Shown here one piece after another: positions 46,900-58,156 of a DNA stretch of 64,000 nt. The stretch comes from Sequoia sempervirens (Eukaryota > Streptophyta > Pinopsida > Cupressales > Cupressaceae): assembly GCA_007258455.2 (NCBI GenBank), contig VDFB02193867.1, positions 563,783,291 to 563,847,290 of the forward strand, written 5' to 3'. Below the pieces are notes generated by a model that was not told the origin of the DNA, made no database searches, and worked only from the letters and a program-made list of their open reading frames with translations. The translations under genes and the position numbers were made by a program. Every line of letters starts with the position of its first letter. The stretch's first letter is position 1.

Positions 46900-48595
46900 T
46901 TTCTGGGTGTTTGGGAAAATATGCTTAAACGAAACCCAGAGCAACTGTAGGGTATGGTATAATAGAGCTGTGAAGATGGGGGGAGAGAGAAAATGTGTTG
47001 AGCTAAGTAGCTTTCAAGAGCATAGAAAGAACATGAAAGCTTGGGAAAAAATTGAAAAGGGAGGTTTAGTCTCATTTTTGGAAAAACTCCATGGTACTGA
47101 TGAGTTGGGGCTGGACTATTTTGCCAAAAATTGGAAAAATGGTGAGATTGTGTTGTTTGGTAGGAGTATTAAGCTGAATGAAAAAATCATTGGTGAGATC
47201 ACTAGTCTTTCGACTGAGGGTGTGAAATTTTATCAGGACTGTCAGTTCTCTGATGAAGCAGTTATCAGATTTCCTAAAAAAGATAAGGAGAAGGCTAAAC
47301 TAGTTAAGGTTACCAATAGCTACTTTGATGTGGAGTCCATTAAATAAATTTGGAGGAAAGTTCTGAGAGTCATTATGGAGTACATCACGATGGACGGGTG
47401 CTTCACCAGGGTGTATGGTTATCACTTTGCCATTTTGAACCACTTCTGTCACAAGGTTCGTATCTCTTCACCTTTTTATTTATTCTCTTCTCTGAAGAAT
47501 TGCCTTGATGAAGTTGAAAGAAACCCTAGGCGGACTTCTATTATTCACCCTGGTCTTGTCAGGCTCATCTATGAGCATTTTCAAAATTTACCTGCTTTGC
47601 CTAAAAGTGTTGCTATTGAGGAATTGGAAGATGAGGATATGGAAAGTAGCAGGGAGAACGATCCCCTGTCCCCACCTGCTTTTGCCCTTGTTGGGTCTAA
47701 AACTACTGTTCCCCAGTCCCTTTCTTGTCGGAATGTCCTTATGGGATCTACTTCGCCTCTTTGTCCTAGTCCGCAACCTTCACTTGGTGGCCCCATCCCG
47801 GGTTTTGCTTCGTCGTCTTTTTTTAATCCCTAGCCATCTCCTGGTTGCTATACCCTAGGTTTGGTCTCTGGTTTTAAAGGTACCTCAGTTACGAAATTAG
47901 TTTCGTACTCTGGGAATTCTTTGGAAATTCATTCTGATAAACCTATGATCAGTAAAGAGTCGGCCCCTAGTGCTTCTGTCTGGAAGATTTATGAAGGCCC
48001 CTCATCAGGGTGAAATCAATTATGCCTTGAATAACCTTAGGCCTGAGGACATAATGGGTGTGGCAGAAAAAAGTACTAATCATTTTTTAGCTATTCTTAA
48101 GTGGGCCCAGAAGGAAGTTTGTGATTTGAATGATCGTAATAGGGATCTCAGCAACAGAGTCAAGGATTTGGAGTAGAAGGTTAGCTAGAGTTGCAATGAG
48201 AAGGATGGACAAGACACCTCCTTACCAGGGAAAAGACAACAGTTGTAGGAGGAAAGATTTACTAAGCTGGAGAGCAATATGTCCAAGATTGGCCAAAACA
48301 TCAGGGCCACTATGATGAATAATTATAAAACTGCTAGGCACAACACCATTATTATCAATGCTATGGTGGAAAAGTTGGAAAAAAATCAAAAGGGTTCCTT
48401 GGTCGTGGAATTGGACACGGACAGAGTTTGTAGCAGAGCTGCAGCTGAAGGGGTTTTGACTCACACCCGGGCTAATACAAAGAGGAAGGCCCCTGCTTCT
48501 CCACATATAGTTCAAATCATCAAGCAGGGGTTATAGGATATGAGTGAAGTTGAAAAGGAAGCTGAAGAATTGATGAACACCTTGGAGTAGCGTTG
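46900..48595 (+). pseudogene. LINE extra ORF downstream of RNase H
   Basis: About 560 codons in several frames. N-terminal globular part: SFLEKLHGTDELGLDYFAKN, FGRSIKLNEKIIGEITSLS, then VIMEYITMDGCFTRVYGYHF and SIIHPGLVRLIYEHF, matching the extra ORF of element B. Then an acidic, Ser/Pro-rich linker (47600-47830) and a helical Lys/Glu/Asn-rich C-terminus: NTIIINAMVEKLEKNQKGSL and RANTKRKAPASP. A second LINE copy at 51181-52080 has the same C-terminal layout and 3' end, so this ORF is a regular part of the family. Stops include TAA 47346, TAG 48174 and TAG 48587. Confidence 0.75.
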
Positions 48596-48780
48596 CTATT
48601 GTTGTTTCTGGCTTTTTGGCAATCCTTTTTTTGGGCCCTGTTGTCTCTCATTGCTGTTGTTTCCTTTTTTGGGACAGCTGTCTATTTGTTTGAACTTTTT
48701 TTTATCTATCTTTGTTCTTTTTAACTCTGTGGTTTTAGGTCCCTGTAAAACCTATTTTTTCCTTTTCAAAAACAAAAAAA
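48596..48780 (+). other. LINE 3' UTR and A-rich tail
   Basis: T-rich 3' UTR ending with GTCCCTGTAAAACCTATTTT, TTTCC and an A-rich tail (AAAAACAAAAAAAA). The truncated LINE at 52080 ends the same way. The tandem array resumes directly after it. Confidence 0.8.
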
Positions 48781-48782
48781 AT

Positions 48783-49900
48783 GTGAAATCTAGTGTGGTA
48801 AATATCTGTATTTGATAGACAATATGTAAATCAGCAGATTTAAAGACTTTTACAATGTATAATACAAAATATGGAATACACGTGTAATGCAAGGGATGAA
48901 ATAAGTAAAATTTAACCATACTTGTGCACATGGCAGATTGCAAGAGGAAGACAAGAAAACAAGGTCTAATCTCCACCCTACTATATTGGTTCTTGGAGTG
49001 CCACACACTCTCACCAAACCCTCGAGTAGAAAAATAAACTATTCTACCCATGTGATCAATGGTACAAGCAATGTTTGGCCACTGATGACTTTAAACAGAA
49101 TCATTGAAATCCACATTATGGTTGGAGTATGCTATAGAAGAATAACAACAAAGTGTGAATTTTAGTGTAGTGGCCATCTCTAATTCATAAACAATATGTA
49201 AACCAGGAGATATCAAATATCTATATTTTATAACACACAATTTGCTATGGACTTGTAATGGTAGGAATGAAGTAAATAAAATTTAGGCATACCTGGTGCA
49301 TGTTGCATAATGCAGTGTCAACATAAGAAAACAATGCTCGATGTCCCACCTACCATATTATCTCATGGAGCATCATGCACTCTCACCAAACCCCCGAGCA
49401 AGAAAATAAATTGTCCACCATTGGGATCAATGGTGAAAGCAATGTTTAGCCCACTGCTGACTTAATACAAGATCTGAAGGAATAAAAACATCCATGAATA
49501 AGGATTGTTTGGGTTGATTATGGTTGCAAACATGTAAGGATAATGTGAAATTTAGTGTACTGAACACATACCATTGGTGGATGATAAATCAATCAAAAAA
49601 TATAAAGACTTATAGAACTCACAACAAATAATATGCAATGCAGCTATAGTAGAATAGTCTAAGTAAATAAAATATAGGCATACCTTGTGTAGGGAATGGA
49701 TTGTAGTATTGAGATAGAAAAGGAGACTTGCTTTTCACCCTACCATATTGAGTCATGAAGCGTCATGGGTTCTCACCAAACCCCGAAGCAGAAATATTAA
49801 ATGTGCACCACTTTAATCAATGGTGAAGGCAATCATTTGGCACCTGAGAAAATTTGTTGAGTTGGGATCAATGTTGTACATCTTTAATAAATTGACATGG
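48783..49900. repeat. Tandem array, three visible units of about 360-400 bp
   Basis: Units begin near 48783, 49155 and 49545 with GTGAA(A/T)T(T/C)TAGTGTA. Each has AATATGTAAA-type sequence, then a phrase ending CATACCTTGTG or CATACCTGGTG, and CTCTCACCAAACCC. A fourth unit (from about 51075) is split by a LINE. Read on the - strand, each unit shows (A/C)AG-GTATGCC at the same place, like a repeated splice donor, and one unit has an open stretch (GRIVYFSTRGFGES). Duplicated exons of an old gene or a satellite-like repeat; the region lies downstream of the helicase remnant. Confidence 0.75.
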
Positions 49901-51171
49901 AGTTGGGAAATAAGAAATGCAAGAAAACACAGATAGGCTTACGTTGTATACAAATGGAATGTAGATGAAGGTCATACGGGTATGTGCAGGATCATCATGG
50001 AAAAAAAAGCCCTTAAGTGGCAAAAATTTCAGAAAAATTAGAGTTGGAAACTTGACGTAAAAATTTGAATAAGTTATCTATATTATTTCAAAAATATTTA
50101 AGAATAGAATCTGTCGCAAATTGAATGTAGTTTCTAAACTACTAGGTTTGTTTAAAAAAAAATCTATTTGGTGAAAATTTGAAATTTCAATGCAAGAGGT
50201 ACTTAAATTTCAAGGAAAAATAAGAAGTAGTGTCCTCGTTCACCACCCTAACCACAATAAATGATAATATTCTTTTATAAGATTTTAGATATAAGTAGAG
50301 GACTCATGTGCTGATGTGATGCATATTTTTTAAATTTTTTCAAGTAAATAATTAATTATGAATTTTTATTACAACTTTTAAAAATATAAAACTCATATAT
50401 CTAACCACCTTTAACTTGGTAAAAAATTCATGAAATTCAATTTTTTTAATCCTATAGTATACAAAGCATAAAATGTGATGCATGTTTTGGATTCAAAAAT
50501 GTGATATCATTTGAAAGCTATAGATGTTTTTCAATCAACCTATCAATCAGACTTTAGTTGTAATTCAAATAGAAAATGAATAATAATTACTTATTAAATT
50601 TAAAGTAAAGCATAATTTATATTGGTTGAAATTTGAGATCTCCTTTATAAACCCTTTTCGCTTCATCAATTTTGGGTAAAAAAAAGTCAAGCCACATATC
50701 CATTATATTGCCACTTTTTGGCCCATCATGATCCTGTACATACCCATACACCATGCAAATGTGCAATCGTAAAGCTATTTAACATTTAGTAGATTTGTAC
50801 AATGAACATATGCATCTATATATCAACTCACCCATTTGTAACCTAAAATGCTTTCAATAATAAATTGACATGTAGTTGTGAAATAAGAAATGCAAGATAA
50901 GATATATAGGGTTACATTCTATAGAAATAGAATGTAGGTGAAGGCCATACACCATGCATATGTGCAATCATAAAGCTATTTAAAATTTAGGAGATTTGTA
51001 CACAAGACATGTGTATATATATTTCAATATGCACATTTGCAATCTAAAATAATTTCAATGAAATATGGTTAGACATGAGGGGAATTTGAAGTTTAGTATA
51101 GTAAACATATGTCATTAGTAGAAAATATCTAAATGACCAAATACAAACAATTGTATACGTAGGAACAAATA
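49901..51171. repeat. Second repeat type of the array
   Basis: A unit containing AAATTGACATG, AATAAGAAATGCAAGA and GAATGTAG(A/G)TGAAGG(T/C)CATAC occurs near 49900 and again near 50860, and in degraded form near 52265-52350. The first copy is interrupted by the inverted-repeat transposon at 49978-50745; the second shows the uninterrupted site at 50945-50958. Confidence 0.8.
49978..50745. mobile_element. 768-bp non-autonomous inverted-repeat DNA transposon, copy 1
   Basis: Ends are inverted repeats: GGGTATGTGCAGGATCATCA at the left and the complement of GGGTATGTACAGGATCATGA at the right. Flanked by a 4-bp repeat ATAC (49974-49977 and 50746-50749). A paralogous array unit at 50941-50958 shows the site without the element and with a single ATAC. 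No ORF; AT-rich. A second copy lies at 55301-56071. Confidence 0.93.
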
Positions 51172-51180
51172 ATATCTAAT

Positions 51181-52080
51181 TATTCTGAAGACTCTCCTGA
51201 GTCTGAGGATTCTGGCGCTAACAATAATTTGTCCTATGTTGTCCCATCGTCGGATAAAGATGTTAGAATTGGATCCCCTAGAGCCTCCGACCCTACAAAA
51301 AATTACTTCAATCTTGATAAGGAACCCTCTGTTGACTACCTAGGTATAGCTAGGATTAATGCTATGGACCATTTCAGAATGTTGAAATGAGTTTTTCATG
51401 AAATCAATGATCTAAAAATAAAAAATCGGGCCCTCTAGAGTAAACTGGAAGAAATGAGAGATAAGGTTTCTGCATTTAGAAAAATGAATGAAGAGCGTAA
51501 AGATCACAGTGCCAATAAAGAGATCTAGGAAAATGTGGGAAAGGACAAAAGGATTGAAATAGATTTTGAAAAAATGACAAATACTATGAAGATAATTTTT
51601 GAATAGAACAATAGGATGACAAGACATAATGCCATCATTATCAACGCTATGACTGAAAAATTGGACAAAGCTCAACAGGGGTCCTTGGTGGTTGACTTGG
51701 AAGAGGTGAAAGATAAAAACTAGGAAGAGGACATTGGGATTTCTAAGAGAACTAGGGCCAATCTGAAAAGGAAGGCACCTCCTATGCCGCAAATGATTCA
51801 AACATTCAAGAAAGGGGTTCAAGATATGCATGACTTGGAGGCAGAGACCGAGTCTAATCTGAAGACTCTAGGTTAGTTGCTGCTAGTTTTTTGGCTTGCG
51901 CCCGACTAGTTTTTCGATTGAATTTCTTGGTCTTTTGTGGTTGGCTGCTACTTGTTCTGGTATTTTCCTTTTTAGTATCCTGTTTTTTCCACTGGACTTT
52001 TTTGTCGTCTTTCTTTTGTTGTAAACTTGGCAGTTTTGGGTCCTTGTAAAACCCATTTTTTCCTTTATCAGAAAAAAAAT
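51181..52080 (+). mobile_element. 5'-truncated LINE copy with 9-bp target repeat
   Basis: A 900-bp insertion between ATATCTAAT at 51172-51180 and ATATCTAAT at 52081-52089, ending in an A-rich tail. It contains only the end of the LINE extra ORF: SPESEDSGANN, then NAIIINAMTEKLDKAQQGSL and RTRANLKRKAPPMPQ, parallel to 48300-48530, followed by the same 3' UTR ending. Five TAG codons interrupt it. A sister array unit (49545 on) gives the uninterrupted context. Confidence 0.93.
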
Positions 52081-52089
52081 ATATCTAAT

Positions 52090-52810
52090 GTATGTGCAAT
52101 AGAGTAGATCATATAAACAAGATGCAAACATACCTTTTGCAAAGAGGACGAGACAACATGTAGACAATTGCATATAATTGTCTTCTGGCACCTAGCAATT
52201 TTGTTCAGTTGAAATCACTATTATTTATTTTTAAAAATATATATAGTTGTGGCATTTGTGACAAAGAATTCTAGATGTAGTTGCAAAAGAAGAGATGGAA
52301 AGAATGACATATAGCCTTACCTTGCATACAAATGGATAAAGTTGCAATGTAAACACCATGGAAAACTTGTGAGCATGAAGGTATTAAAAATTGTGAAGAT
52401 CTGCAGTAATAGCTGGAAATGTTTGCAATCTAAATTTTTTAGAATATGAAATGGTTAGAAAAAAAAATGATTCAAACATGATACCCCTCGAAGTGGCGTG
52501 ACTGGGTAAAGGGGAGGAAGCTATTGAAAGAAAAATTAAATATAGATAATAGTTTGGGAAAGTGGGGAAGAGGAATGAATCGATGTTTCTTGTTGGGCAC
52601 AAGGGAAAACACAAGGCAACAATTGAATAGAAACTTCTCTTAGCAATGACTGTAGAGGTAAAACCTTTGGAATATTGGGAAAAGTGATTAGAATTAGACT
52701 ATAGAGTGAACAAGGGAAAAGGAATAGTAGGATTCAAGGGTATTGTGAAAGCATTGATACGGAAATGAAAAGGAGAAGTGGTATAGTTACCATGAAGAAA
52801 AAAGAATATT
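52090..52810. other. Array remnant and AT-rich spacer
   Basis: Degraded continuation of the array (for example CATACCTTTTGCA near 52130 and CTTACCTTGCATACAAATGG near 52317). No gene recognised. Confidence 0.5.
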
Positions 52811-54641
52811 TCATGATGATGGGAATGTAGACAATTGTTGGAGGCAAGCCTCTTCTTTGATTTGAAGCCTGTTAAATTTGTTGGAGTGCAGCCTATAGTA
52901 CTTGTCAAAATAGAAAGGTTGATCTATGCATATTCTTTCTATTAATTTAACATGAGAGAGAGTTGTGAATGTTAGCCCTTGCCTTTCTTTATTTCCAATA
53001 TCTATTGTGGCTTTCTCTAGTGTCAAGCCTTGAGATTTATGGATTGTTATCCCCCAAGCCATTGTCAATAGGAGCTGCCTTTGGCTACCTTGTGTGATTG
53101 GGACAATAGGGATGAATGTTGGATTGTCTTGATCCCATGCTGGCCTAATGTAGTTTTGGAAGTCAACAAAAACATGTTCAGGAAATTGAGGTGGTCTAGG
53201 ACCCATAGCATATACAATAGCTTTCACTGAACCCAACGATCCATTAACCAAGCCAACTACCATAGAAAGATTTGTTCTCATCATTAATTGTTGACCAATA
53301 GCAAGCAAGAACTCTATTTAAGTTGCTCATCATCACCATAATCAAGTGTGTTTTGTTGGGAACATTTAGTAGGACTAATCACAATTGGAACATTTAATTG
53401 TTGTAGCATTTTCCTATTGTGCAAAGGAACCAACCTATTTGTTGGGAATAAGTGGATAGTCTCATCAAACTGTTGTTTTTTCTTAGATGTAAGCATGGTT
53501 TTCATTTCGATTCATAAGAATTTTCCAATCAAACAGGGATGCTTGGAAATTTTTAATATTCATAAGGAGTGTGTGAAACTATTGTTGTGAATCGAATTTC
53601 CCATGTTGGCAGAAGATAGTGTCAAGTGTGACAACATTAAAAGTGTGCCAAAGTGAAAACACTATGGATCAAGAACCATAGATAGGCTTTTCCATTATAG
53701 GTGATAGTTGTTCCAATTCAACTACAAGTATAATAGAAAAACCACCAAACGGTTGCATATGTCTACCAAGCAATGTTTGCCTTAATCAACTATCTATTTT
53801 AAGCAACAACTTTGGACCCAAGAAGCTAATTTCATCAATTAAGATGTATTTAATATGTTTGAAGTCCTCATGAAATATGGTCAATGGTTGTCCTTTTAAT
53901 GGATTCATATCTCTTATTGGTATCCAAAGAGTAGTAATCACTGTGGAGGCATGAATATTGTAGGTAGCAACACCCATTGGCACCCAAGCAAGCAAAGGAT
54001 TCATTTTCTGATTCAATGATGTATTTAATGCTCTTTGTATCTTATTAATGAGGAATGTTTTACCTATGCTAGCAATTCCTTGAATGATCATACGTAGCGG
54101 TGGCGATGAGGATGGGCCAAAATGGTGTTGTTCAATAATATTCAAAGAAAGCTTTTTCCTAGGAGATAGTTGATGGGAAAGTGTGGGCATTGCAAATGAG
54201 CAAAGAGTGCCTTTAGCTATATGTAATTTACTTGTTGAAACAAACTATTCAACAATGCTATGAAGATTATCTAGAACATGGTGGCTATCCCACCTGTGAT
54301 GTAGGTCAATGTATTATCTACCCAAGAGTTGCAACTAGTCAAAACAAACATTATTTGTGGCACCAAGTCGAGAGATCAACTCCCACTCATATTCATAGAT
54401 GTGTGGGGCATAGATAGCATGGTATCAGTATCACTATCAGTAACCTCCCCATTGGCAAGGGGACAGTAACTCTACTGACATGCCAGGCATCATATCCAGG
54501 AACATAAAATAGCCTCCAATTTTTTGTTATGCTTTCTCTTGTAAGGCCTATCTTAAGCTCAACATTTTGAAAAGGTTTGTATAGTAGCAATTTTGACCAA
54601 CAAAATGTTTTGAAGGCATCAAAATGTTTCGAAGGAATCAC
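52811..54641 (-). pseudogene. PIF1-like helicase, decayed, possibly from a Helitron
   Basis: Superfamily 1 DNA helicase. Upstream piece (54641-54430): SKLLLYKPFQNVELKIGLTR and YDAWHVSRV. Then IIQGIASIGKTFLINKIQRA, a Walker A with GKT kept, KYILIDEISFLGPKLL (Walker B, DE), VNGSLGSVKAIVYA, AWGITIHKSQGLTLEKATID (motif V/VI region) and GLTFTTLSHVK. The coding is broken by stops and shifts at about 54200, 53780 and 53320. The upstream piece and the array downstream could belong to a Helitron-type element, whose Rep domain and ends I do not see. The plain alternative is a pseudogene of a cellular or repeat-borne PIF1. Confidence 0.85.
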
Positions 54642-55300
54642 TTTGTTTTGTTCAAAAGGCTACTTTGTTTCACGTTACGATAAGGTGTTGTTGATAGAAG
54701 ACATTATTATTTGGAAAATAAATATTGTTTCATTTATGGTTGCATTATATGGCTATCATTCTACATGGGCTCTATGGCTATAGTTTTGTGTGTTTCTCTA
54801 TCTAGGTCATTGTTGAAACCGATGATGTTTAATTGATGGCTTATGTTTTCTACTTATGGTTGCAACAAAATAAAATAGTTAATGTTGTACACTCTATGTT
54901 TGGTTACATCAAGTATTTTTGATTACTCTCCTCTCTTTGAGGCTATATTGTTTCATTTTCCATAAGGTGCTATTGAAAAGACTATATTGTTTCAATATTC
55001 AATAAGGTTCTATTCATAAAGGAGTATATTTTTGGATGGCTTTGTCACTATTAATATTCAAGAAGGAAATCTTGACAAGGTTAGCCCTGAAAAGAGTATT
55101 TAAATAGTCCTTTTAACATCTTCAAAAAGGTGTTGATCACATGTATGTGGCAGCCAGTGTTCTTTAGCATGTTTAATAGAAATCCTATTGCTATAAGAAA
55201 CCCTTTTTAAAGAATGAAAGAAATAAAAAATTTGAATGCTTTAATTCCATTTTTAAATAATGTATTATTTGCTATATATTTCTTATTAAAATGAGTTGTA
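54642..55300. other. No gene recognised
   Basis: AT-rich, with short repeated phrases of the form (A/T)ATTGTTTCA...AATAAGGT (54950-55010). It ends in the target repeat TGTA (55297-55300) of the second inverted-repeat transposon. Confidence 0.5.
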
Positions 55301-56071
55301 GGGATGTGCAAGATCATCATGGAAAAAACAGGCCCTTAAGTGGCAAAAAATTCAAAAAAATCAAAGTTAGGCAACTTGACATAAAAAAATGAATAAGTTA
55401 TCTATATTATTTCAAAAATATGTAAGAATAGAATATATAGAAAATTGAATGTAGTTTCTAAACTACTAGGTTATTTTAAAAAAAAAAAAATCTATTTGGT
55501 GAAAATTTGAAATTTCAATGCAGTAGTACTCAAATTTCAAGGAAAAAATAAGAAGTAGGTGTCTGTCTCACCACCCTAACTACAATAAAATGATAATATT
55601 TTTATAAGATTTATATAGTAGAGGACTCATGTCCCGATGTGATGCATATTTTTGTAATTTTTTCCGTAAATAATTAATTATGATTTTTTATTACAAATTT
55701 TAAAAAATATAAAAACTTGTATGTCACCACCTTAACTTGTCAAAACTTCATGAAATTCAAATTTTCTTTTTTAATCCTATAGCATGTGAAGATAGAATGT
55801 GACATGTTTTGAATTCAAAAATGTGATACCGTTTGAAAGCTATAGATGTTTTTCAATCAACCTATCAATCAGGATTTTAGTCATAATTGAATAGAAAATA
55901 AATAATAATTACTTATTAAATTCAAAGTAAAGCATAATTTATATTGGTGGAAATCTGAGAATCTCCTTTAAAAACCCTTTTTGTTTCATCAATTTTGGGT
56001 AAGAAAAATGTCATCAGCCACATACCCATCATATTGCCACTTTTTGGCCCATCATGATCTTGCACATACCC
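55301..56071. mobile_element. Non-autonomous inverted-repeat DNA transposon, copy 2
   Basis: 771 bp, alignable end to end with 49978-50745 in the same orientation. Left end GGGATGTGCAAGATCATCAT (one T lost), right end the complement of GGGTATGTGCAAGATCATGA. Flanked by the 4-bp repeat TGTA (55297-55300 and 56072-56075). The target sequence differs from that of copy 1, so the 4-bp length is the shared property. Confidence 0.92.
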
Positions 56072-56125
56072 TGTAGGTGTGCTTCATGTGGTGTCTAGTT
56101 ATAAAAAACATAGACATATAGCTAG

Positions 56126-56146
56126 ATATATATATATATATATATA
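56126..56146. repeat. TA microsatellite
   Basis: About ten TA units, then a CACATG. Simple repeat in AT-rich sequence left of element D's LTR. Confidence 0.9.
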
Positions 56147-56149
56147 CAC

Positions 56150-57379
56150 ATGTAAATATCTATTTATGTAAAGACTGCTATATCTAAATAGATGTGTATA
56201 CTGTGTGTGGGAAATGTTAGCATCAAAACAAGATAACAAAAACACATCAATACAACATTAAACTAAAGAAAGATAAATAGAATGAAATCAAAGAAATCAA
56301 ACAAAGCTTCTTTAGAATCGTTCCATTGTCCTCTATCTCCAATAATTCGCCTAAAGCTACTACTCTCAGATTGTATAAGCAAAGCTTTTCAGAATGACAT
56401 TCTGCAGAACGAGTATGCAAAAGGGAGAGTACTTCTCTATCCTATATGTTGGTGGAGTGAAATGTTGGTATACGGATATGCACAGGGGCTATGGATTATG
56501 AATGCTATTGAAACTATGATATGAGGTTGATAGGCCATGATATGGAATGTTGATATGCAGGGCTATGCTATACTAAAATCTGGAATGCTATGGATGCTAG
56601 AAGACTATGCTATTGTATATTGGCTATAGTTTTCCCGTACAAAAGCTTCTCTCCTTTTCAGAGACCTAGCAGTCCTTTTTATAGATTTTTACAGGCAAGA
56701 ACCTGGCTGGTAGAGATCAATGGCTGTGAGATTTTCTAGTAAATTTGAATGGTGACAGATGGAGAGGTTGAGAGGAAGATGGAAAATGTTGGGAGGTTGG
56801 AGAGAAGAATGGAGGTTTGTCTTCAACCCACGGGAACAACTTTGCTCAGAAATAGAGAAATTTATTGATTTTCTATTTTGAAGTTGTTTCACAGTTGTTG
56901 CAGATAATCCAAATTAAATAAATAAATTTATTTAATTTTATGTGAGTTTGAGGATTAAATTTTTTTTTGAAATATTTGATTTTAGGACTATAGAAGACTC
57001 AATTAAATGTTTGGAATATTTAATTGCGAATAGACTTTAGAAGAATTAATCAAATATTTGGAAGATTTAATTGTGAATAGAATTTAGAGGATTTTTAGAA
57101 GAGAAGAATATTTAATCTTTCTTTGAATAAAATATTCAAAGCCAAAATTATATGATAATTAATATAAATAAATCATAATGTTTATTTAATTAATTAAGAA
57201 ATGGATAAGAAAAGTGATTAAATAAACTTATTTATTTAATCGAAATGAAAGAATGAACAATATAAATAAATTATTCAAATTCATTTATACGCAAATTGAA
57301 TTTAGATATTTAATTAAATATTAAAATTATTTAATTAATTACCAAACTATTGTGATGTGACCATTTTTAGGTGTATACA
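56150..57379 (-). mobile_element. Element D 3' LTR (left boundary uncertain)
   Basis: On the - strand the LTR starts TGTATACACC at 57379, directly after a polypurine tract. It is AT-rich with many ATTTAATTAAATA-like palindromic pieces (56910-57350). The other end is not certain; a TG near 56190-56200 is a candidate. The 80-codon ORF at 56282 has no recognisable content. Confidence 0.6.
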
Positions 57380-57397
57380 TTTTGCCCCTCTTTGAAG
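57380..57397 (-). promoter_or_regulatory. Polypurine tract of element D
   Basis: On the - strand CTTCAAAGAGGGGCAAAA, immediately before the LTR start TGTATACACC. It sets the - orientation of element D, in agreement with its pol genes. Confidence 0.75.
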
Positions 57398-57919
57398 TGA
57401 TGTGTTTTACGCATTTCTTCAAAGAATTTTGAAATTTTCCCTAGATGCTGATTGCCGAATGTCGATAGGTATATGCCTCCTTAGACGATGAATCGATAAG
57501 ATTTTGATTTTTGTGATTTTTTTTGAATTTTTAGATTTGTTGGAATTTTTTGATTTTTATAATTTTTAAGATGTCGATTCATCATTCAAAAATTATGAGA
57601 TGTAAGATGAAAAATTGATGACCTAAATTGCCCCTGCAATGATAGAATGTGATAAAATGCCCCAATTTTTCCTTTAAATAGGTTAAAAATGTTATTTTCC
57701 ATGTCAATTTTCCATTTTAACCTAGTAAAAATTATAATTTTTGAGCTTTGGAATAAGAAAAATGGCACTTCCTACCCACCAACACCATTTCGAGTGCATC
57801 CGACAACATCAGCGGCCGACACACTATGGACCCACGGTATGTGCCCCGTTAAACTTTCAACATTTGAAAATTGTCTATTTAGGGCACGTTTTCCAACATT
57901 TTTGTACCTTCATGCACTC

Positions 57920-58060
57920 TTTTAGCGCTTTTTATTCCTTTTGTAGTGCTCTTGAAGTTTTTTGTAGTGCCCTTTAAGGTTTTTGTAGCGCTCTTTAGGA
58001 TTTTTGTAGCGCCCTTGATTTCTCAGCGCCCAACGTTTAAGGTTTTTGTAGCGCCCATTA
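57920..58060 (+). repeat. Minisatellite, about 22-27 bp units
   Basis: Five to six imperfect units of TTTTTGTAGCGCCCTTTAAG-type sequence. Varying units have GTAGTGC or GTAGCGC. Lies between the LTR of D and the PMD ORF. Confidence 0.85.
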
Positions 58061-58156
58061 ACAATTTTACAATGCATGACCCTGTATTGATTGTTTGTGT
58101 ATTGTGTTGCCCTGATTTGATGATGTTTTGTGTGATTAATTTGTTCCCAAGGTTGT

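Noticed and set aside
1..48780. The LINE fragment at 1-972 and the LINE at 45.2-48.8 kb as two halves of one insertion
   Set aside because: They lie on the same strand but are separated by several complete elements, and the parts do not meet: the residues between them in ORF2 are missing and no joining repeat is seen.
48783..49900. CRISPR-like array
   Set aside because: Units are about 360-400 bp, diverged along their whole length, in a plant nuclear context.
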